This document shows, one piece after another, positions 43,447 to 52,592 of a DNA stretch of 64,000 nucleotides (positions within the stretch are counted from its first letter, which is position 1; each line of letters starts with the position of its first letter). This DNA comes from Oceanobacillus oncorhynchi (GTDB lineage: Bacteria > Bacillota > Bacilli > Bacillales > Amphibacillaceae): NCBI RefSeq assembly GCF_000821065.1, contig NZ_CDGG01000001.1, forward strand, positions 4,526,001 through 4,590,000, in the 5' to 3' direction. The translations under genes were made by a program, and so were the position numbers. The notes under the pieces are model-generated. The model did not search any database and was not told the origin of the DNA. It saw nothing but the letters and a program-made list of their open reading frames with translations.

Positions 43447-44334
43447 ATGAAGTTAAAGTGGACCTACTTAGCCTTATTAACAGGCATTGCTGCTTTTCTG
43501 GCAGGCTGTGAACCATTACTTGTACTTGATCCAAAAGGTCCTCAAGCAGATACAACTGCAACTGTGATTTGGATATCGATTTTTACAATGTCATTCATTG
43601 TAATTGTTGTCTTAGTAATGCTGGCAGTTATTTTATTTAAATATAGAGCGTCAAAACAAGATCCTGACTACGAGCCGCCTCATATTGAGGGTAATAAATA
43701 TGTAGAAGGAATTATTGTCGCTGTTCCAATTTTAATTGTTGCCTTTTTATCCGTGGTTTCTACCATTTCGACACATCAAGTGGAGAGCCCTCCAGAAGGC
43801 TATGCTGAAGACGAGCCGCTCGTTATCTATGCATCCTCTTCTAACTGGAAATGGCATTTCAGTTATCCGGAACAGGACATTGAAACAGTGAATTATGTTT
43901 TCATCCCAACAAATCAAAACGTTGAATTCCGTTTATATTCTCATGGAACGATTTCAAGTTTCTGGATTCCTCAATTGGCAGGACAGAAATATGCGATGGC
44001 AGATATGACAAACTATCTGAACGTTGTTGCAGATGAGCCTGGGGAATATATGGGAAGAAACTCTAACTTTAACGGAGAAGGTTTTGCAGAAAATGAATTT
44101 GCTGTTACAGCAATGCCTCCAAGTGAATTCGATTCCTGGGTAGAAGATATTCATAATACTGCGGATCCGCTGACCGAAGAAGAATTTGAAGAATTATTAG
44201 AGCCTGGACATTTAGGACAAATGACTTTCACTGGTACACATCAGGAATTTAAACCTGCACCTGAGGGAGAGAACAGTCCGCATAATCATGGACCATCTGA
44301 TTCAGATGAAGATGGCGGACACCATCATCATTAA
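43447..44334 (+). CDS. qoxA: Cytochrome aa3 quinol oxidase subunit II
   Basis: A 295-residue membrane lipoprotein: lipobox FLAGC near residue 21, two transmembrane helices (about 40-65 and 83-105) and an outer cupredoxin domain (FSYPEQDIETVNYVFIPTNQ). The CuA-ligand cysteines of cytochrome c oxidases are absent, which marks a quinol oxidase, and the sequence pattern follows B. subtilis QoxA. A C-terminal acidic-then-His tail (DSDEDGGHHHH) is unusual. ATG follows GGAAGGGG. First gene of qoxABCD. Confidence 0.93.
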   Translation: MKLKWTYLALLTGIAAFLAGCEPLLVLDPKGPQADTTATVIWISIFTMSFIVIVVLVMLAVILFKYRASKQDPDYEPPHIEGNKYVEGIIVAVPILIVAFLSVVSTISTHQVESPPEGYAEDEPLVIYASSSNWKWHFSYPEQDIETVNYVFIPTNQNVEFRLYSHGTISSFWIPQLAGQKYAMADMTNYLNVVADEPGEYMGRNSNFNGEGFAENEFAVTAMPPSEFDSWVEDIHNTADPLTEEEFEELLEPGHLGQMTFTGTHQEFKPAPEGENSPHNHGPSDSDEDGGHHHH

Positions 44335-44405
44335 TCAGCTTTACAACAGCACTCAAATTTGAGGCGCCTGAAAATTTCTGAGCTCTAGAAAGGAGTTTCG
44401 ACATA

Positions 44406-46355
44406 ATGGATTTTTTAGATAGATTTTCTATTCCGCCCCATGATGATCCAATGCTTTATGCATCCATCGTTGCGATTGGACTTGTAAGTATTGCGATTGT
44501 TTTTGGTGTTACCTATTTCAAAAAATGGGGATATCTTTGGAATAATTGGTTAACAACGGTTGATCACAAACGAATTGGTATTATGTATATCATTTCAGCA
44601 TTGCTTATGCTTTTCAGAGGTGGAGCAGATGCTGTGATGATGCGTCTGCAGACAGCTGTTCCAGATAACAGCTTCTTAGACGCACAGCACTATAACGAGG
44701 TTTTCACGACACACGGTGTTGTTATGATTTTCTTCATGGCAATGGCATTTATTATCGGTATGATGAACTTCGTTGTCCCACTGCAAATTGGGGCAAGAGA
44801 CGTTGCCTTTCCGCGCTTGAACGCGCTCAGCTTCTGGTTATATTTTGCCGGAGCAATGCTGTTTAACGTTTCCTTTGTTGTCGGAGGTTCACCGGATGCC
44901 GGATGGACAAACTATTATCCGCTGGCAGGAACAGAATTCAGTGAACATGTTGGGGTAAACTACTATAACTGGGCACTGCAAATTTCCGGTATCGGAACAT
45001 TGATGACAGGGATTAACTTTATTGCTACGATCATGAAAATGCGTGCGCCTGGCATGAAATTGATGAAAATGCCGATGTTTACCTGGTCTGCATTAATCAC
45101 AAACCTTATTATTGTGTTTGCATTCCCTGTACTGACCATTGCTTTATTAATGGGAACGTTAGACCGTCAATTCTTTACCAACTTCTTTACAACTGGAGAC
45201 GGCGGTATGGATATGATGTGGGCGAACCTGTTCTGGGTCTGGGGACATCCTGAGGTATATATTCTGGTACTTCCTGCATTCGGGATTTACTCTCAAATTA
45301 TCGCTACGTTCTCACAGCGTAATTTATATGGCTATAAATCAATGGTTGCGTCCATGGTTATTATTTCCTTGCTATCCTTTATGGTATGGGTCCATCACTT
45401 CTTTACGATGGGACAAGGAGCTGTTGCCAACAGTATCTTCTCGATTACAACCATGGCAATCGCCGTACCGACGGGAATTAAGATATTCAACTGGCTTCTG
45501 ACGATGTGGCGAGGTAAAATACGATTTACGACCCCAATGATGTATTCCGTGGCATTTATTCCGCTGTTTACAATTGGCGGAGTAACTGGTGTCATGCTTG
45601 CAATGGCAAGTGCAGACTATCAATATCACAACACGATGTTCTTAGTAGCTCACTTCCATAACGTAATCATCCCTGGTGTGGTATTTGCGATGATTGCGGG
45701 CCTCATTTATTACTGGCCAAAAATGTTCGGTTTCATGCTGAATGAGCGTATTGGCAAATGGGCATTCTGGAATATTGTTATTGGCTTCTGTTTATCCTTC
45801 TTCCCGATGTATATTACCGGGTTAAACGGACAGGCACGCAGAATGTACACTTATTCAGAAGCATCCGGCTTCGGACCTTTAAGCATGGTATCCTTCTTTG
45901 GAGCGCTGCTGTTAGCAGTCGGGTTTGTAATAATTGTATATAACGTTTATTACAGCTTCCGTTATGCACCAAGAAATGTCGGTGACGATCCTTGGAATGC
46001 ACGTTCTCTTGAATGGGCTACGCATAATCCGGTTCCAGAATACAACTTCGCTATCACACCAAATGTGGATTCTGAAGAAGCGTTCTGGGATTATAAAAAG
46101 AATGGACATGACTTATTTAAAGGGGAAATTAAAGACATTCATATGCCGAATAACAGCGGCTGGTCGATTATTCTTGCAGGTTTCTTCTTTGTATTTGGCT
46201 TTTTCTTTGTCTTCCATGTATGGGTTGGAGTCATTATCGCCTTCCTTGGAATTATCGGCTGTCTGATTTACCGTTCATTTGAAAAAGACGACGGACATCA
46301 TATTCATAAAGAAGAAATTGAAGAAACAGAAAACAAATTCGGAGGTGCTAAATAA
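44406..46355 (+). CDS. qoxB: Cytochrome aa3 quinol oxidase subunit I
   Basis: A 649-residue haem-copper oxidase catalytic subunit, equal in length to B. subtilis QoxB. Ligands visible: HGVVMIF (low-spin haem), WGHPEVYILVLPAFGIYSQ with the CuB His and cross-linked Tyr, VHHFFT (CuB), and HFHNVIIPG (haem a3 and a). It pumps protons while reducing O2 with menaquinol. It starts behind AAAGGAG and shares its last base with the first base of qoxC. Confidence 0.97.
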   Translation: MDFLDRFSIPPHDDPMLYASIVAIGLVSIAIVFGVTYFKKWGYLWNNWLTTVDHKRIGIMYIISALLMLFRGGADAVMMRLQTAVPDNSFLDAQHYNEVFTTHGVVMIFFMAMAFIIGMMNFVVPLQIGARDVAFPRLNALSFWLYFAGAMLFNVSFVVGGSPDAGWTNYYPLAGTEFSEHVGVNYYNWALQISGIGTLMTGINFIATIMKMRAPGMKLMKMPMFTWSALITNLIIVFAFPVLTIALLMGTLDRQFFTNFFTTGDGGMDMMWANLFWVWGHPEVYILVLPAFGIYSQIIATFSQRNLYGYKSMVASMVIISLLSFMVWVHHFFTMGQGAVANSIFSITTMAIAVPTGIKIFNWLLTMWRGKIRFTTPMMYSVAFIPLFTIGGVTGVMLAMASADYQYHNTMFLVAHFHNVIIPGVVFAMIAGLIYYWPKMFGFMLNERIGKWAFWNIVIGFCLSFFPMYITGLNGQARRMYTYSEASGFGPLSMVSFFGALLLAVGFVIIVYNVYYSFRYAPRNVGDDPWNARSLEWATHNPVPEYNFAITPNVDSEEAFWDYKKNGHDLFKGEIKDIHMPNNSGWSIILAGFFFVFGFFFVFHVWVGVIIAFLGIIGCLIYRSFEKDDGHHIHKEEIEETENKFGGAK

Positions 46356-46957
46356 TGAAACTTGATTCTCAAAATCTGCCTCTTGAATATAGCACCGAAA
46401 CCAATAAAATGAATATTTTGGGATTCTGGATTTTCCTAAGTGCGGAAATTATGCTGTTTGCCACGCTGTTTACATCATATTTTGTTTATGTAGACCGTGG
46501 CGTTGGCAGCGGTCCGGCTGGCGCAGAGATTTTTGAATTACCGCCGGTTTTGATTGAGACATTCCTTTTACTGACAAGTAGTTTTACAATTGGATTAGCA
46601 GTTCATGCGATGCGTATTGGTCGTGTGAAGGCAATGATTGGCTTTATGGTAGTTACGCTCCTGTTAGGTGCAGGATTCCTTAGCGTAGAAATATATGAAT
46701 TTATTCATTTTTACCATATTGGAGCAACATTGCAGACAAGCGGTTTTACTGCTACCCTATTAACAACGCTCGGAACACATGGAGCTCACGTAACCTTCGG
46801 GCTGTTCTGGGGAATTATGATTATTGTTCAAGTTCTGCGCGGCGGTTTAAATGCGCGGACAGCGAATAAATCATTTATTTTCTCTCTTTACTGGCACTTC
46901 CTAGACGTTATGTGGATCTTTATTTTCAGCTTTATTTACTTGAAGGGAATGATGTAA
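46355..46957 (+). CDS. qoxC: Cytochrome aa3 quinol oxidase subunit III
   Basis: A 200-residue protein with five transmembrane helices, N-terminus LDSQNLPLEYSTETNKMN, LGFWIFLSAEIMLFATLFTS and HGAHVTFGLFWG as in subunit III. Its ATG overlaps the qoxB stop by one base (TAATG), and GGAGGTG lies in qoxB. Confidence 0.95.
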   Translation: MKLDSQNLPLEYSTETNKMNILGFWIFLSAEIMLFATLFTSYFVYVDRGVGSGPAGAEIFELPPVLIETFLLLTSSFTIGLAVHAMRIGRVKAMIGFMVVTLLLGAGFLSVEIYEFIHFYHIGATLQTSGFTATLLTTLGTHGAHVTFGLFWGIMIIVQVLRGGLNARTANKSFIFSLYWHFLDVMWIFIFSFIYLKGMM

Positions 46958-46958
46958 C

Positions 46959-47246
46959 ATGAAAGAACTTTTTCCACTAAAACAGGTTAACGGATATATC
47001 TTTTCACTACTCCTGACTGTTGTTGCATTAAGTGTCTATTTCTTTGACATGTCTTTTGCAATGGGATTAACCATTCTGATTGTTACAGCATTTATTCAAG
47101 CAGGAGTACAGCTCGTTGTATTTATGCACGCCGGAGAAAGTGAAGATAAAGGCGGTATTTATCTTCACACAATTTATGGTGTAGCAGTTGCTATCTTAAC
47201 CATCCTTGGTTCATTGCTTGCAATGATATGGGGATATATGATTTAA
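46959..47246 (+). CDS. qoxD: Cytochrome aa3 quinol oxidase subunit IV
   Basis: A 95-residue protein with three transmembrane helices, and HAGESEDKGG between the second and third, as in subunit IV of the CyoD/QoxD family. One base separates it from the qoxC stop codon. Probably aids subunit I assembly. Ends the operon before a strong terminator. Confidence 0.93.
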   Translation: MKELFPLKQVNGYIFSLLLTVVALSVYFFDMSFAMGLTILIVTAFIQAGVQLVVFMHAGESEDKGGIYLHTIYGVAVAILTILGSLLAMIWGYMI

Positions 47247-47252
47247 AGCATC

Positions 47253-47294
47253 TAAAAAGCTCAAGCAGTTTATGAACTGCTTGAGCTTTTTTCT
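47253..47294 (+). terminator. Terminator of qoxABCD
   Basis: AAAAAGCTCAAGCAGTT pairs with its complement around TATG, followed by T-rich sequence. Confidence 0.9.
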
Positions 47295-47305
47295 CTTTTC
47301 ATTAC

Positions 47306-47536
47306 CTATGATTGTTGTTGTTTATGCTTCTTCCCATGAAAATTCTCTTCTACAGCAACAAGGAACAATCCCATAATAAAAATAAATGCCGCCCCTTCTG
47401 CCAAGCCTATGCCTATTGCTGTCACAATAGGTGTAGCGCTTACAATATAACCGTATATAAACATAATCGCACCAATTGTAATTAATGTCCCACAAACTAG
47501 AGACAAGCCTTTTAATAATTTTTTATTGATTTTCAT
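47306..47536 (-). CDS. Small membrane protein, unknown
   Basis: A 76-residue protein with two hydrophobic segments (about residues 9-33 and 36-62), KINKKLLKGL before and a basic tail (EENFHGKKHKQQQS) after. ATG is nine bases after AAAGGAG. It is convergent with qoxD. No family is recognised. Confidence 0.65.
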   Translation of the reverse strand: MKINKKLLKGLSLVCGTLITIGAIMFIYGYIVSATPIVTAIGIGLAEGAAFIFIMGLFLVAVEENFHGKKHKQQQS

Positions 47537-47750
47537 CTATCTCATCTCCTTTAATTATATTATGCCTTTCGTTCAATAATTTGTCAATAAGTTTGTGTCA
47601 ATTTATTGAACAAGCGATTTCTCCCTTGACCCGTGACTTTTGATTTATTTTCCTGAAGACAATCCTATATTCATGGAATTTCATCTGAAAACACTTTATA
47701 CTTAAAGATGATGTTTCAAAAGTCATACGATATACATAGGAGGTATGAAG

Positions 47751-48524
47751 ATGAGAAAGAAATTATTATCTATTTGTTTTGCACTGATACTTATGATTGG
47801 TCTTTTACCTTCCCACGCTTTTGCATTGGAAGCAGATGATCCTGAAGTGGAAGAATTTATTGAATCCATTGGATGGGAAGTGGAGGATTATGAAGACTAT
47901 CTGGCAGATTTTTATTTGGGGTTAGCTGATTTTGACGATGTTTCTGAGCTTGGTACACCCGTTACCGAAGAAGGAATGGATGAACTTATCGAAAAGTATG
48001 ATTTGACTTACGAAGAATTAGAGGAGATGCTTCGTGAAGAAGGATTACTTTTAGAGGATGAGGAAATTACAGATAGCGCTGTATTTGTATTTATGGAAAC
48101 CACTGATATTTTAATAGAATTCCTTTTGAATGAAGACTTGGGCGAATCAGAGGATTCTTTTAGCTCCTTCGAGGAAGAAGAAATTACCGACGAACATCTA
48201 GAAGCTCTTGCTTCAGAGCATGATTTGAACTCAATTGAAGAATTAGAAGAGCTTTTCAATTCCTATGAGGACAGCATCAATAATTATACTTCTCTTTTGG
48301 ACGTTGAATACGCAGCAGAATACTATGCAACGGAAGATAGCTCCGCATCCGAAGCCGATGGATGGGAAGATGATGATCTATGGGAGGAAGATGATATTTT
48401 TGGGGAAAATACAGATTTCACTGCCGATATGTTCAATACTCCCCTTTTAACAGGTGAGCCTATTGTTGATATCTATGCGATGATTTCCGTGATGTTTTTC
48501 GAAACGATATTGGATTTTCAATAA
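47751..48524 (+). CDS. Secreted highly acidic protein, processed-acidic-surface-protein-like
   Basis: A 257-residue protein with a signal peptide (MRKKLLSICFALILMIGLLP, then SHAFA cleavage) and a mature chain that is mostly Glu and Asp with hardly any Lys or Arg. Two helical units recur: VTEEGMDELIEKYDLTYEEL and ITDEHLEALASEHDLNSIEE. This pattern recalls the Bacillaceae 'processed acidic surface proteins', but no LPXTA-type sortase signal or C-terminal anchor is seen. ATG 47751 is chosen, seven bases after AGGAGG; ATG 47745 touches it. Function unknown. Confidence 0.7.
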   Translation: MRKKLLSICFALILMIGLLPSHAFALEADDPEVEEFIESIGWEVEDYEDYLADFYLGLADFDDVSELGTPVTEEGMDELIEKYDLTYEELEEMLREEGLLLEDEEITDSAVFVFMETTDILIEFLLNEDLGESEDSFSSFEEEEITDEHLEALASEHDLNSIEELEELFNSYEDSINNYTSLLDVEYAAEYYATEDSSASEADGWEDDDLWEEDDIFGENTDFTADMFNTPLLTGEPIVDIYAMISVMFFETILDFQ

Positions 48525-48540
48525 CGCTTAATGGTATAGG

Positions 48541-48590
48541 GGAAAGAAAATGATGAGGAAGCCTCTGATTTTCTTTCCTCTATTTTTTTC
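48541..48590 (+). terminator. Terminator of the acidic protein gene
   Basis: GGAAAGAAAAT pairs with ATTTTCTTTCC (48541-48551 with 48568-48578), then a T-run. Confidence 0.75.
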
Positions 48591-48627
48591 TTGGAATCAA
48601 ATGCTTTCCCTTCTTTTTTGAACGACA

Positions 48628-48858
48628 TTATGCAAAGCTTTTTTTACCTAGCAGTTCTCTAATCTCCATTAAATCATATTCTTCTTCTAATTTCTCTTTT
48701 ATAAATATCAACACATCTATTGCCTCAATTTCAAAATACGTTATTTGATCCATTGTTTTTGTTGGTATATATCCTTTAAAAGCATCCAGCCATTCCCAAA
48801 TTTTATATATGGGTGCTTGGATTACTTTGCTCATTCCTAACAGACTAATGACATACAT
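48628..48858 (-). CDS. Short MerR-like helix-turn-helix protein
   Basis: A 76-residue frame. IYKIWEWLDAFKGYIPTKTMDQITYFEIEAIDVL resembles the second part of a MerR winged helix (the order of W-helix, PTK, Y/F at the wing, then ID.L..IKE), ending LMEIRELLGKK. The first recognition-helix part is weak, so it may be a truncated or diverged MerR relative. ATG is six bases after GGTGAG. Its target is unknown. Confidence 0.5.
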   Translation of the reverse strand: MYVISLLGMSKVIQAPIYKIWEWLDAFKGYIPTKTMDQITYFEIEAIDVLIFIKEKLEEEYDLMEIRELLGKKSFA

Positions 48859-49095
48859 CTTTATCTCACCAACCTTATCTTTCTTTCATTTTCTAAATCT
48901 TATTATACTTATGAAATGCATTTAAGGTGTGGAATAATTAAGTAAAACCAATAACAAAGGGGAGACACATTTTTTCAGTTGATTATTTTCCTCTTAAAAA
49001 GTGAAAATTATTTCATCTTTTCTTATTTTAATGATAAAGTGATTAAGTTGGCATATATTAAATTATAATTGATTGAAAAAAAGAAGGGATATATA

Positions 49096-49911
49096 ATGTT
49101 AGAGTTTTTCCAAAATCTTAGCCCTGTCATGCAGGCATTGACAGCAACCATTTTCACATGGGGAATGACTGCACTCGGGGCGGCGATTGTTTTTGCAACG
49201 AAAACAGTACATCAAAAACTGTTAGATAGTATGTTAGGCTTTGCCGGAGGGGTTATGATAGCAGCCAGCTACTGGTCATTGCTCGGACCATCTATTGAAG
49301 CATCGACAGATAATGCTGTTGGTCCCTGGTTCCCTGCGTTAGTCGGTTTCTTATTGGGAGGCGGATTTTTATGGATTATTGATAAAATCCTCCCCCACCT
49401 TCACCCTAACGCAGAAAAAAAACAGGCTGAGGGGCTTGCAGCTGATAAAAGAAAACGCAGCACCTTGCTTGTGCTCGCTATCACGATTCATAATATTCCA
49501 GAAGGACTGGCGGTTGGAATTGCCTTTGGCGCATTGGCTAATCATAGTACAGAAGCTGCCTTGGCTGGAGCAATTACATTAGCCATCGGAATAGGAATTC
49601 AAAACTTTCCCGAAGGTGTTGCTGTTGCCATGCCATTACGCGGGCAGGGGATGTCACGGATGAAAAGTTTTATGTATGGGCAGTTTTCCGGTTTCGTCGA
49701 GCCGATTGCAGCGGTTATCGGTGCGTTGGCAGTTGCTCATATTGAGCCGTTACTTCCATACGCCCTCAGCTTTGCTGCCGGTGCGATGATCTTCGTTGTT
49801 GCCGAAGAGGTTATCCCCAGCTCTCAAGAAAATGGCAATCGAGATTTAGCGACAATCAGCCTGATGATTGGCTTTGCACTTATGATGGTGCTGGATGTTG
49901 CTTTGGGATAA
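49096..49911 (+). CDS. ZIP family divalent metal transporter
   Basis: A 271-residue ZIP (GufA/ZupT-like) carrier with eight helices. The metal motifs are HNIPEGLAVGIAFG in helix IV and NFPEGVAVAMPLRG in helix V. A His-containing loop (HLHPNAEKK) lies between helices III and IV. ATG 49096 is chosen after AAGGGAT; the upstream TTG at 49069 lacks an RBS. Probably imports Zn or Mn; the metal is not shown. Confidence 0.88.
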   Translation: MLEFFQNLSPVMQALTATIFTWGMTALGAAIVFATKTVHQKLLDSMLGFAGGVMIAASYWSLLGPSIEASTDNAVGPWFPALVGFLLGGGFLWIIDKILPHLHPNAEKKQAEGLAADKRKRSTLLVLAITIHNIPEGLAVGIAFGALANHSTEAALAGAITLAIGIGIQNFPEGVAVAMPLRGQGMSRMKSFMYGQFSGFVEPIAAVIGALAVAHIEPLLPYALSFAAGAMIFVVAEEVIPSSQENGNRDLATISLMIGFALMMVLDVALG

Positions 49912-50155
49912 AATGAAACTTCAATCAGCGGGGGGGTTCTTTTCATCCCCCACTGATTGGGGTTGCGATTACTCCCCTCATCGTAAAGAGCTGTTAGTTG
50001 AACGAATCGGACCGTTACTGGCTGTTGGATCTCTCACTTAGAAATAAGCATTTTCCTTCATTTCTTGAAGTGGGAGTCTTACAAAAGTGCTTCGGCGGGA
50101 CGAGTAATCGCAGTCCCAGCCCCAGTCCCAGCCAGTGACACTGCGATAAAATGCG
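49912..50155. repeat. Repeat A/C copy, largest in the window
   Basis: Left half: AAACTTCAATCAGCGGGGGG, then a hairpin arm to CCCCCACTGATT, then GGGGTTGCGATTACTCCCC. Right half: TCTTACAAAAGTGCTTCGG, GACGAGTAATCGCAGTCCC and ending in CACTGCGATAAAAT, the complement of TTTATCGCAGTG that begins the other A copies. Non-coding. Ends approximate. Confidence 0.75.
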
Positions 50156-50164
50156 GTAAACAAT

Positions 50165-50216
50165 AAAAAAGAGGCATTTGCACATCAGTTATCTGATTGT
50201 GCAAATGCCTCTTTTA
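50165..50216 (-). terminator. Terminator of prpCDB
   Basis: AAAAGAGGCATTTGCACA pairs with TTGTGCAAATGCCTCTTTT, then T-rich on the minus strand, just after the prpB stop. Confidence 0.9.
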
Positions 50217-51128
50217 CTATTTGAAATAATCCTCAATCACCGTTTTTGCAATGCCTTGGTCCAGTTCTTCAAATTCATCGTATTGAATTGTTTCATACAG
50301 CTCTTTTCTCGTTTGCATATCCTCTAAGCCATTTTTTTGCGTACCTTCATCCCGGATAAGTCCGAAAATACGCTCATACGCTTTGGCAGCAACACGTAAA
50401 GAGGTTACCGGATAAATGACCATGCCATACCCTAAGTCCTCGAACTCCTTTGCAGTTAAATAAGGTGTTTTCCCAAACTCTGTCATATTTGCTAATAATG
50501 GTACATCTATCGCTTTAGCAACAGCCTGAAATTCTTCATTATTCTGCAATGCTTCTGGAAAAATAGCATCTGCTCCGGCATCAACATAACCTTTGGCACG
50601 GTCAATAGCGCTTTCTAACCCTTCTACCGCTCTGGCATCCGTTCTTGCTACCACGAAAAGCGCTGGTGCTACCTTTTTAATGGCAGCTATCTTTTGCATC
50701 ATTTCTTCCTTGGCAACCACATTCTTCCCATTTAGATGTCCGCATTTTTTGGGAAGCTGCTGATCCTCCAGCTGAACGGCAGCCACATTTGCCTCCACCA
50801 TTTCTCTTGCTGTCCGAACAACATTCAAGACGCCGCCAAAACCGGTATCAATATCTACCAGCAGCGGTAAATTTGTTGCGCTTACGATTTCCTTTGCTCT
50901 CTCAGCTACTTCTGTAGAAGTAACGATGCCTAAATCCGGCAATCCCTTGCTTGCTGTATAGGCAGCTCCTGATAAATACAGTGACTGAAATCCAGCCTGT
51001 TTGGCTACTAAACCAGCCATCGCATCATGTGCTCCAGGTATTTGCAATATCCCCTTCTCTTCTGCCATCTTTCGAAATTTCTCAGCTAATTCATGCTGTG
51101 GTATTGGGCTATCTACGATCCAAGCCAT
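50217..51128 (-). CDS. prpB: Methylisocitrate lyase
   Basis: Last enzyme of the methylcitrate cycle: cleaves 2-methylisocitrate to pyruvate and succinate. 303 residues of the isocitrate-lyase/PEP-mutase barrel with GAHDAMAGLVAKQAGF, VDIDTGFGG, the catalytic KKCGH near residue 127 (the MICL form), and ARTDARAVEG. ATG follows AGGGTGAGG. Third gene of prpC-prpD-prpB. Confidence 0.94.
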   Translation of the reverse strand: MAWIVDSPIPQHELAEKFRKMAEEKGILQIPGAHDAMAGLVAKQAGFQSLYLSGAAYTASKGLPDLGIVTSTEVAERAKEIVSATNLPLLVDIDTGFGGVLNVVRTAREMVEANVAAVQLEDQQLPKKCGHLNGKNVVAKEEMMQKIAAIKKVAPALFVVARTDARAVEGLESAIDRAKGYVDAGADAIFPEALQNNEEFQAVAKAIDVPLLANMTEFGKTPYLTAKEFEDLGYGMVIYPVTSLRVAAKAYERIFGLIRDEGTQKNGLEDMQTRKELYETIQYDEFEELDQGIAKTVIEDYFK

Positions 51129-51143
51129 TTTTTCCTCACCCTT

Positions 51144-52577
51144 CTAATCTAAAAATAATTCGATAAAATCTGTAATCGGCATCTGTTTTATCGTATCATA
51201 ATTAACACTTTGTTTCTTGATGTGCGCGGTTTGTTTTTCTGTAAATTGAGTTGCTACATTCGCTTCGTATTTTTTGATTATTTGCGGAAATGCTTCCTCT
51301 CGACGGAACCGGTGACCTAAAGGATATTCACAATCCACCATATCTGTGGAAGTGCCATCTGTAAAATGAACCTGTACCGCATTTGCAATGGAACGCTTCT
51401 CCGAATCTAAATATTCTTCCGTATAACGTTTATTTTCGGTTACCGTCATTTTATCACGAAGTTCATCAATACGCGGGTCTTTTGCCGCATCATCCTCATA
51501 ATCCTCCGCTACAATATTTCCTTTTAATAACCCAACCGCAGTAATATACTGCAGACAATGGTCTCTGTCCGCCGGATTATGCAGCGGTCCTTTTTTATCG
51601 ATGATACGGATAGCTGATTCATGTGTAGCTATCGTAATTTCTTTAATTTCATCCATGCGGTCAACTACTTCAGGATGTAATTGAACAGCTGCTTCTGCTG
51701 CTGTCTGCGCATGAAATTCTGCCGGAAAAGATACCTTGAACAATACATTTTCCATGACATAGCTTTCAAACGGTCTGCTTAATACGATATCCTTCCCTTT
51801 GAAAAGCACGTCTTGAAAACCCCATCCTTCTGCACTCAAAGCAGTCTGATAGCCCATTTCTCCTTTAATGGCCATTAATGCCAGGCGAACTGCACGGCTT
51901 GTCGCATCTCCTGCTGCCCACGATTTCCTGGAACCTGTATTCGGAAAATGACGATACGTCCGCAAGCTGGAATTATCAATCCAGGCATTGGATAATGCAT
52001 TGACAATTTCTTCTTTTCCGCCGCCCAGCATTTTAGTCACTACTGCGGTTGTTGCAATTTTAACGTATAAGACATGGTCCAGGCCAACACGGTTCAAGCT
52101 GTTTTCTAAAGCAAGGATACCTTGTATTTCATGTGCTTTAATCGACATCTCTAAAACCTCTTCTACAGTTAAGGGAGCTTCTCCTTTTTGCCGCCGCAGC
52201 TGACTCACATAATCAGCCACAGCTAAAATGCCTCCCAAGTTATCGGAAGGGTGCCCCCACTCCGCTGCAAGCCAAGTATCATTATAGTCCAGCCAGCGTA
52301 TCATTGTCCCGATATTAAATGCTCCCTGCACAGGATCAAGAACATGCGGTGTTCCTGGTACTCTCACGCCATTTGGAACTACAGTGCCTGGAACAATAGG
52401 TCCTAACAGCTTCGTACATTCCGGGTAATTTAAAGCAAGAATACCGCAGCCAATCGTATCAATCAGTACATGATGCGCTGTTTTATAAGCCTCTTCACTT
52501 GTAATTTCCTTATTTAATACATAGTCCGCAATTTCTTCTAAAAGTTGATCGGTCTGATTTGTTTTTACTGATTCCAT
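51144..52577 (-). CDS. prpD: 2-methylcitrate dehydratase
   Basis: MmgE/PrpD family, 477 residues; dehydrates 2-methylcitrate to methylaconitate. N-terminus [20 protein letters not shown]; motifs [21 protein letters not shown] (near 90), [35 protein letters not shown]. Lies 15 bp downstream of prpC, and its stop is 15 bp before prpB; ATG follows GGGAGG. Confidence 0.95.
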   Translation of the reverse strand: MESVKTNQTDQLLEEIADYVLNKEITSEEAYKTAHHVLIDTIGCGILALNYPECTKLLGPIVPGTVVPNGVRVPGTPHVLDPVQGAFNIGTMIRWLDYNDTWLAAEWGHPSDNLGGILAVADYVSQLRRQKGEAPLTVEEVLEMSIKAHEIQGILALENSLNRVGLDHVLYVKIATTAVVTKMLGGGKEEIVNALSNAWIDNSSLRTYRHFPNTGSRKSWAAGDATSRAVRLALMAIKGEMGYQTALSAEGWGFQDVLFKGKDIVLSRPFESYVMENVLFKVSFPAEFHAQTAAEAAVQLHPEVVDRMDEIKEITIATHESAIRIIDKKGPLHNPADRDHCLQYITAVGLLKGNIVAEDYEDDAAKDPRIDELRDKMTVTENKRYTEEYLDSEKRSIANAVQVHFTDGTSTDMVDCEYPLGHRFRREEAFPQIIKKYEANVATQFTEKQTAHIKKQSVNYDTIKQMPITDFIELFLD

Positions 52578-52592
52578 TTGAATGTCCTCCCT

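Noticed and set aside
43447-47246. Operon as a cytochrome c oxidase (ctaCDEF)
   Set aside because: Subunit II has no CuA cysteines and its conserved strings follow QoxA; quinol oxidase is the better reading.
48628-48858. Toxin or antitoxin reading of the MerR-like small gene
   Set aside because: No partner gene overlaps or abuts it, and the sequence is closer to a MerR wing than to any toxin family I know.
49002-49015. TGAAAATTATTTCA as a metal-regulator box before the ZIP transporter
   Set aside because: It does not fit Zur, Fur or MntR patterns; AT-rich palindromes of this size are frequent here.
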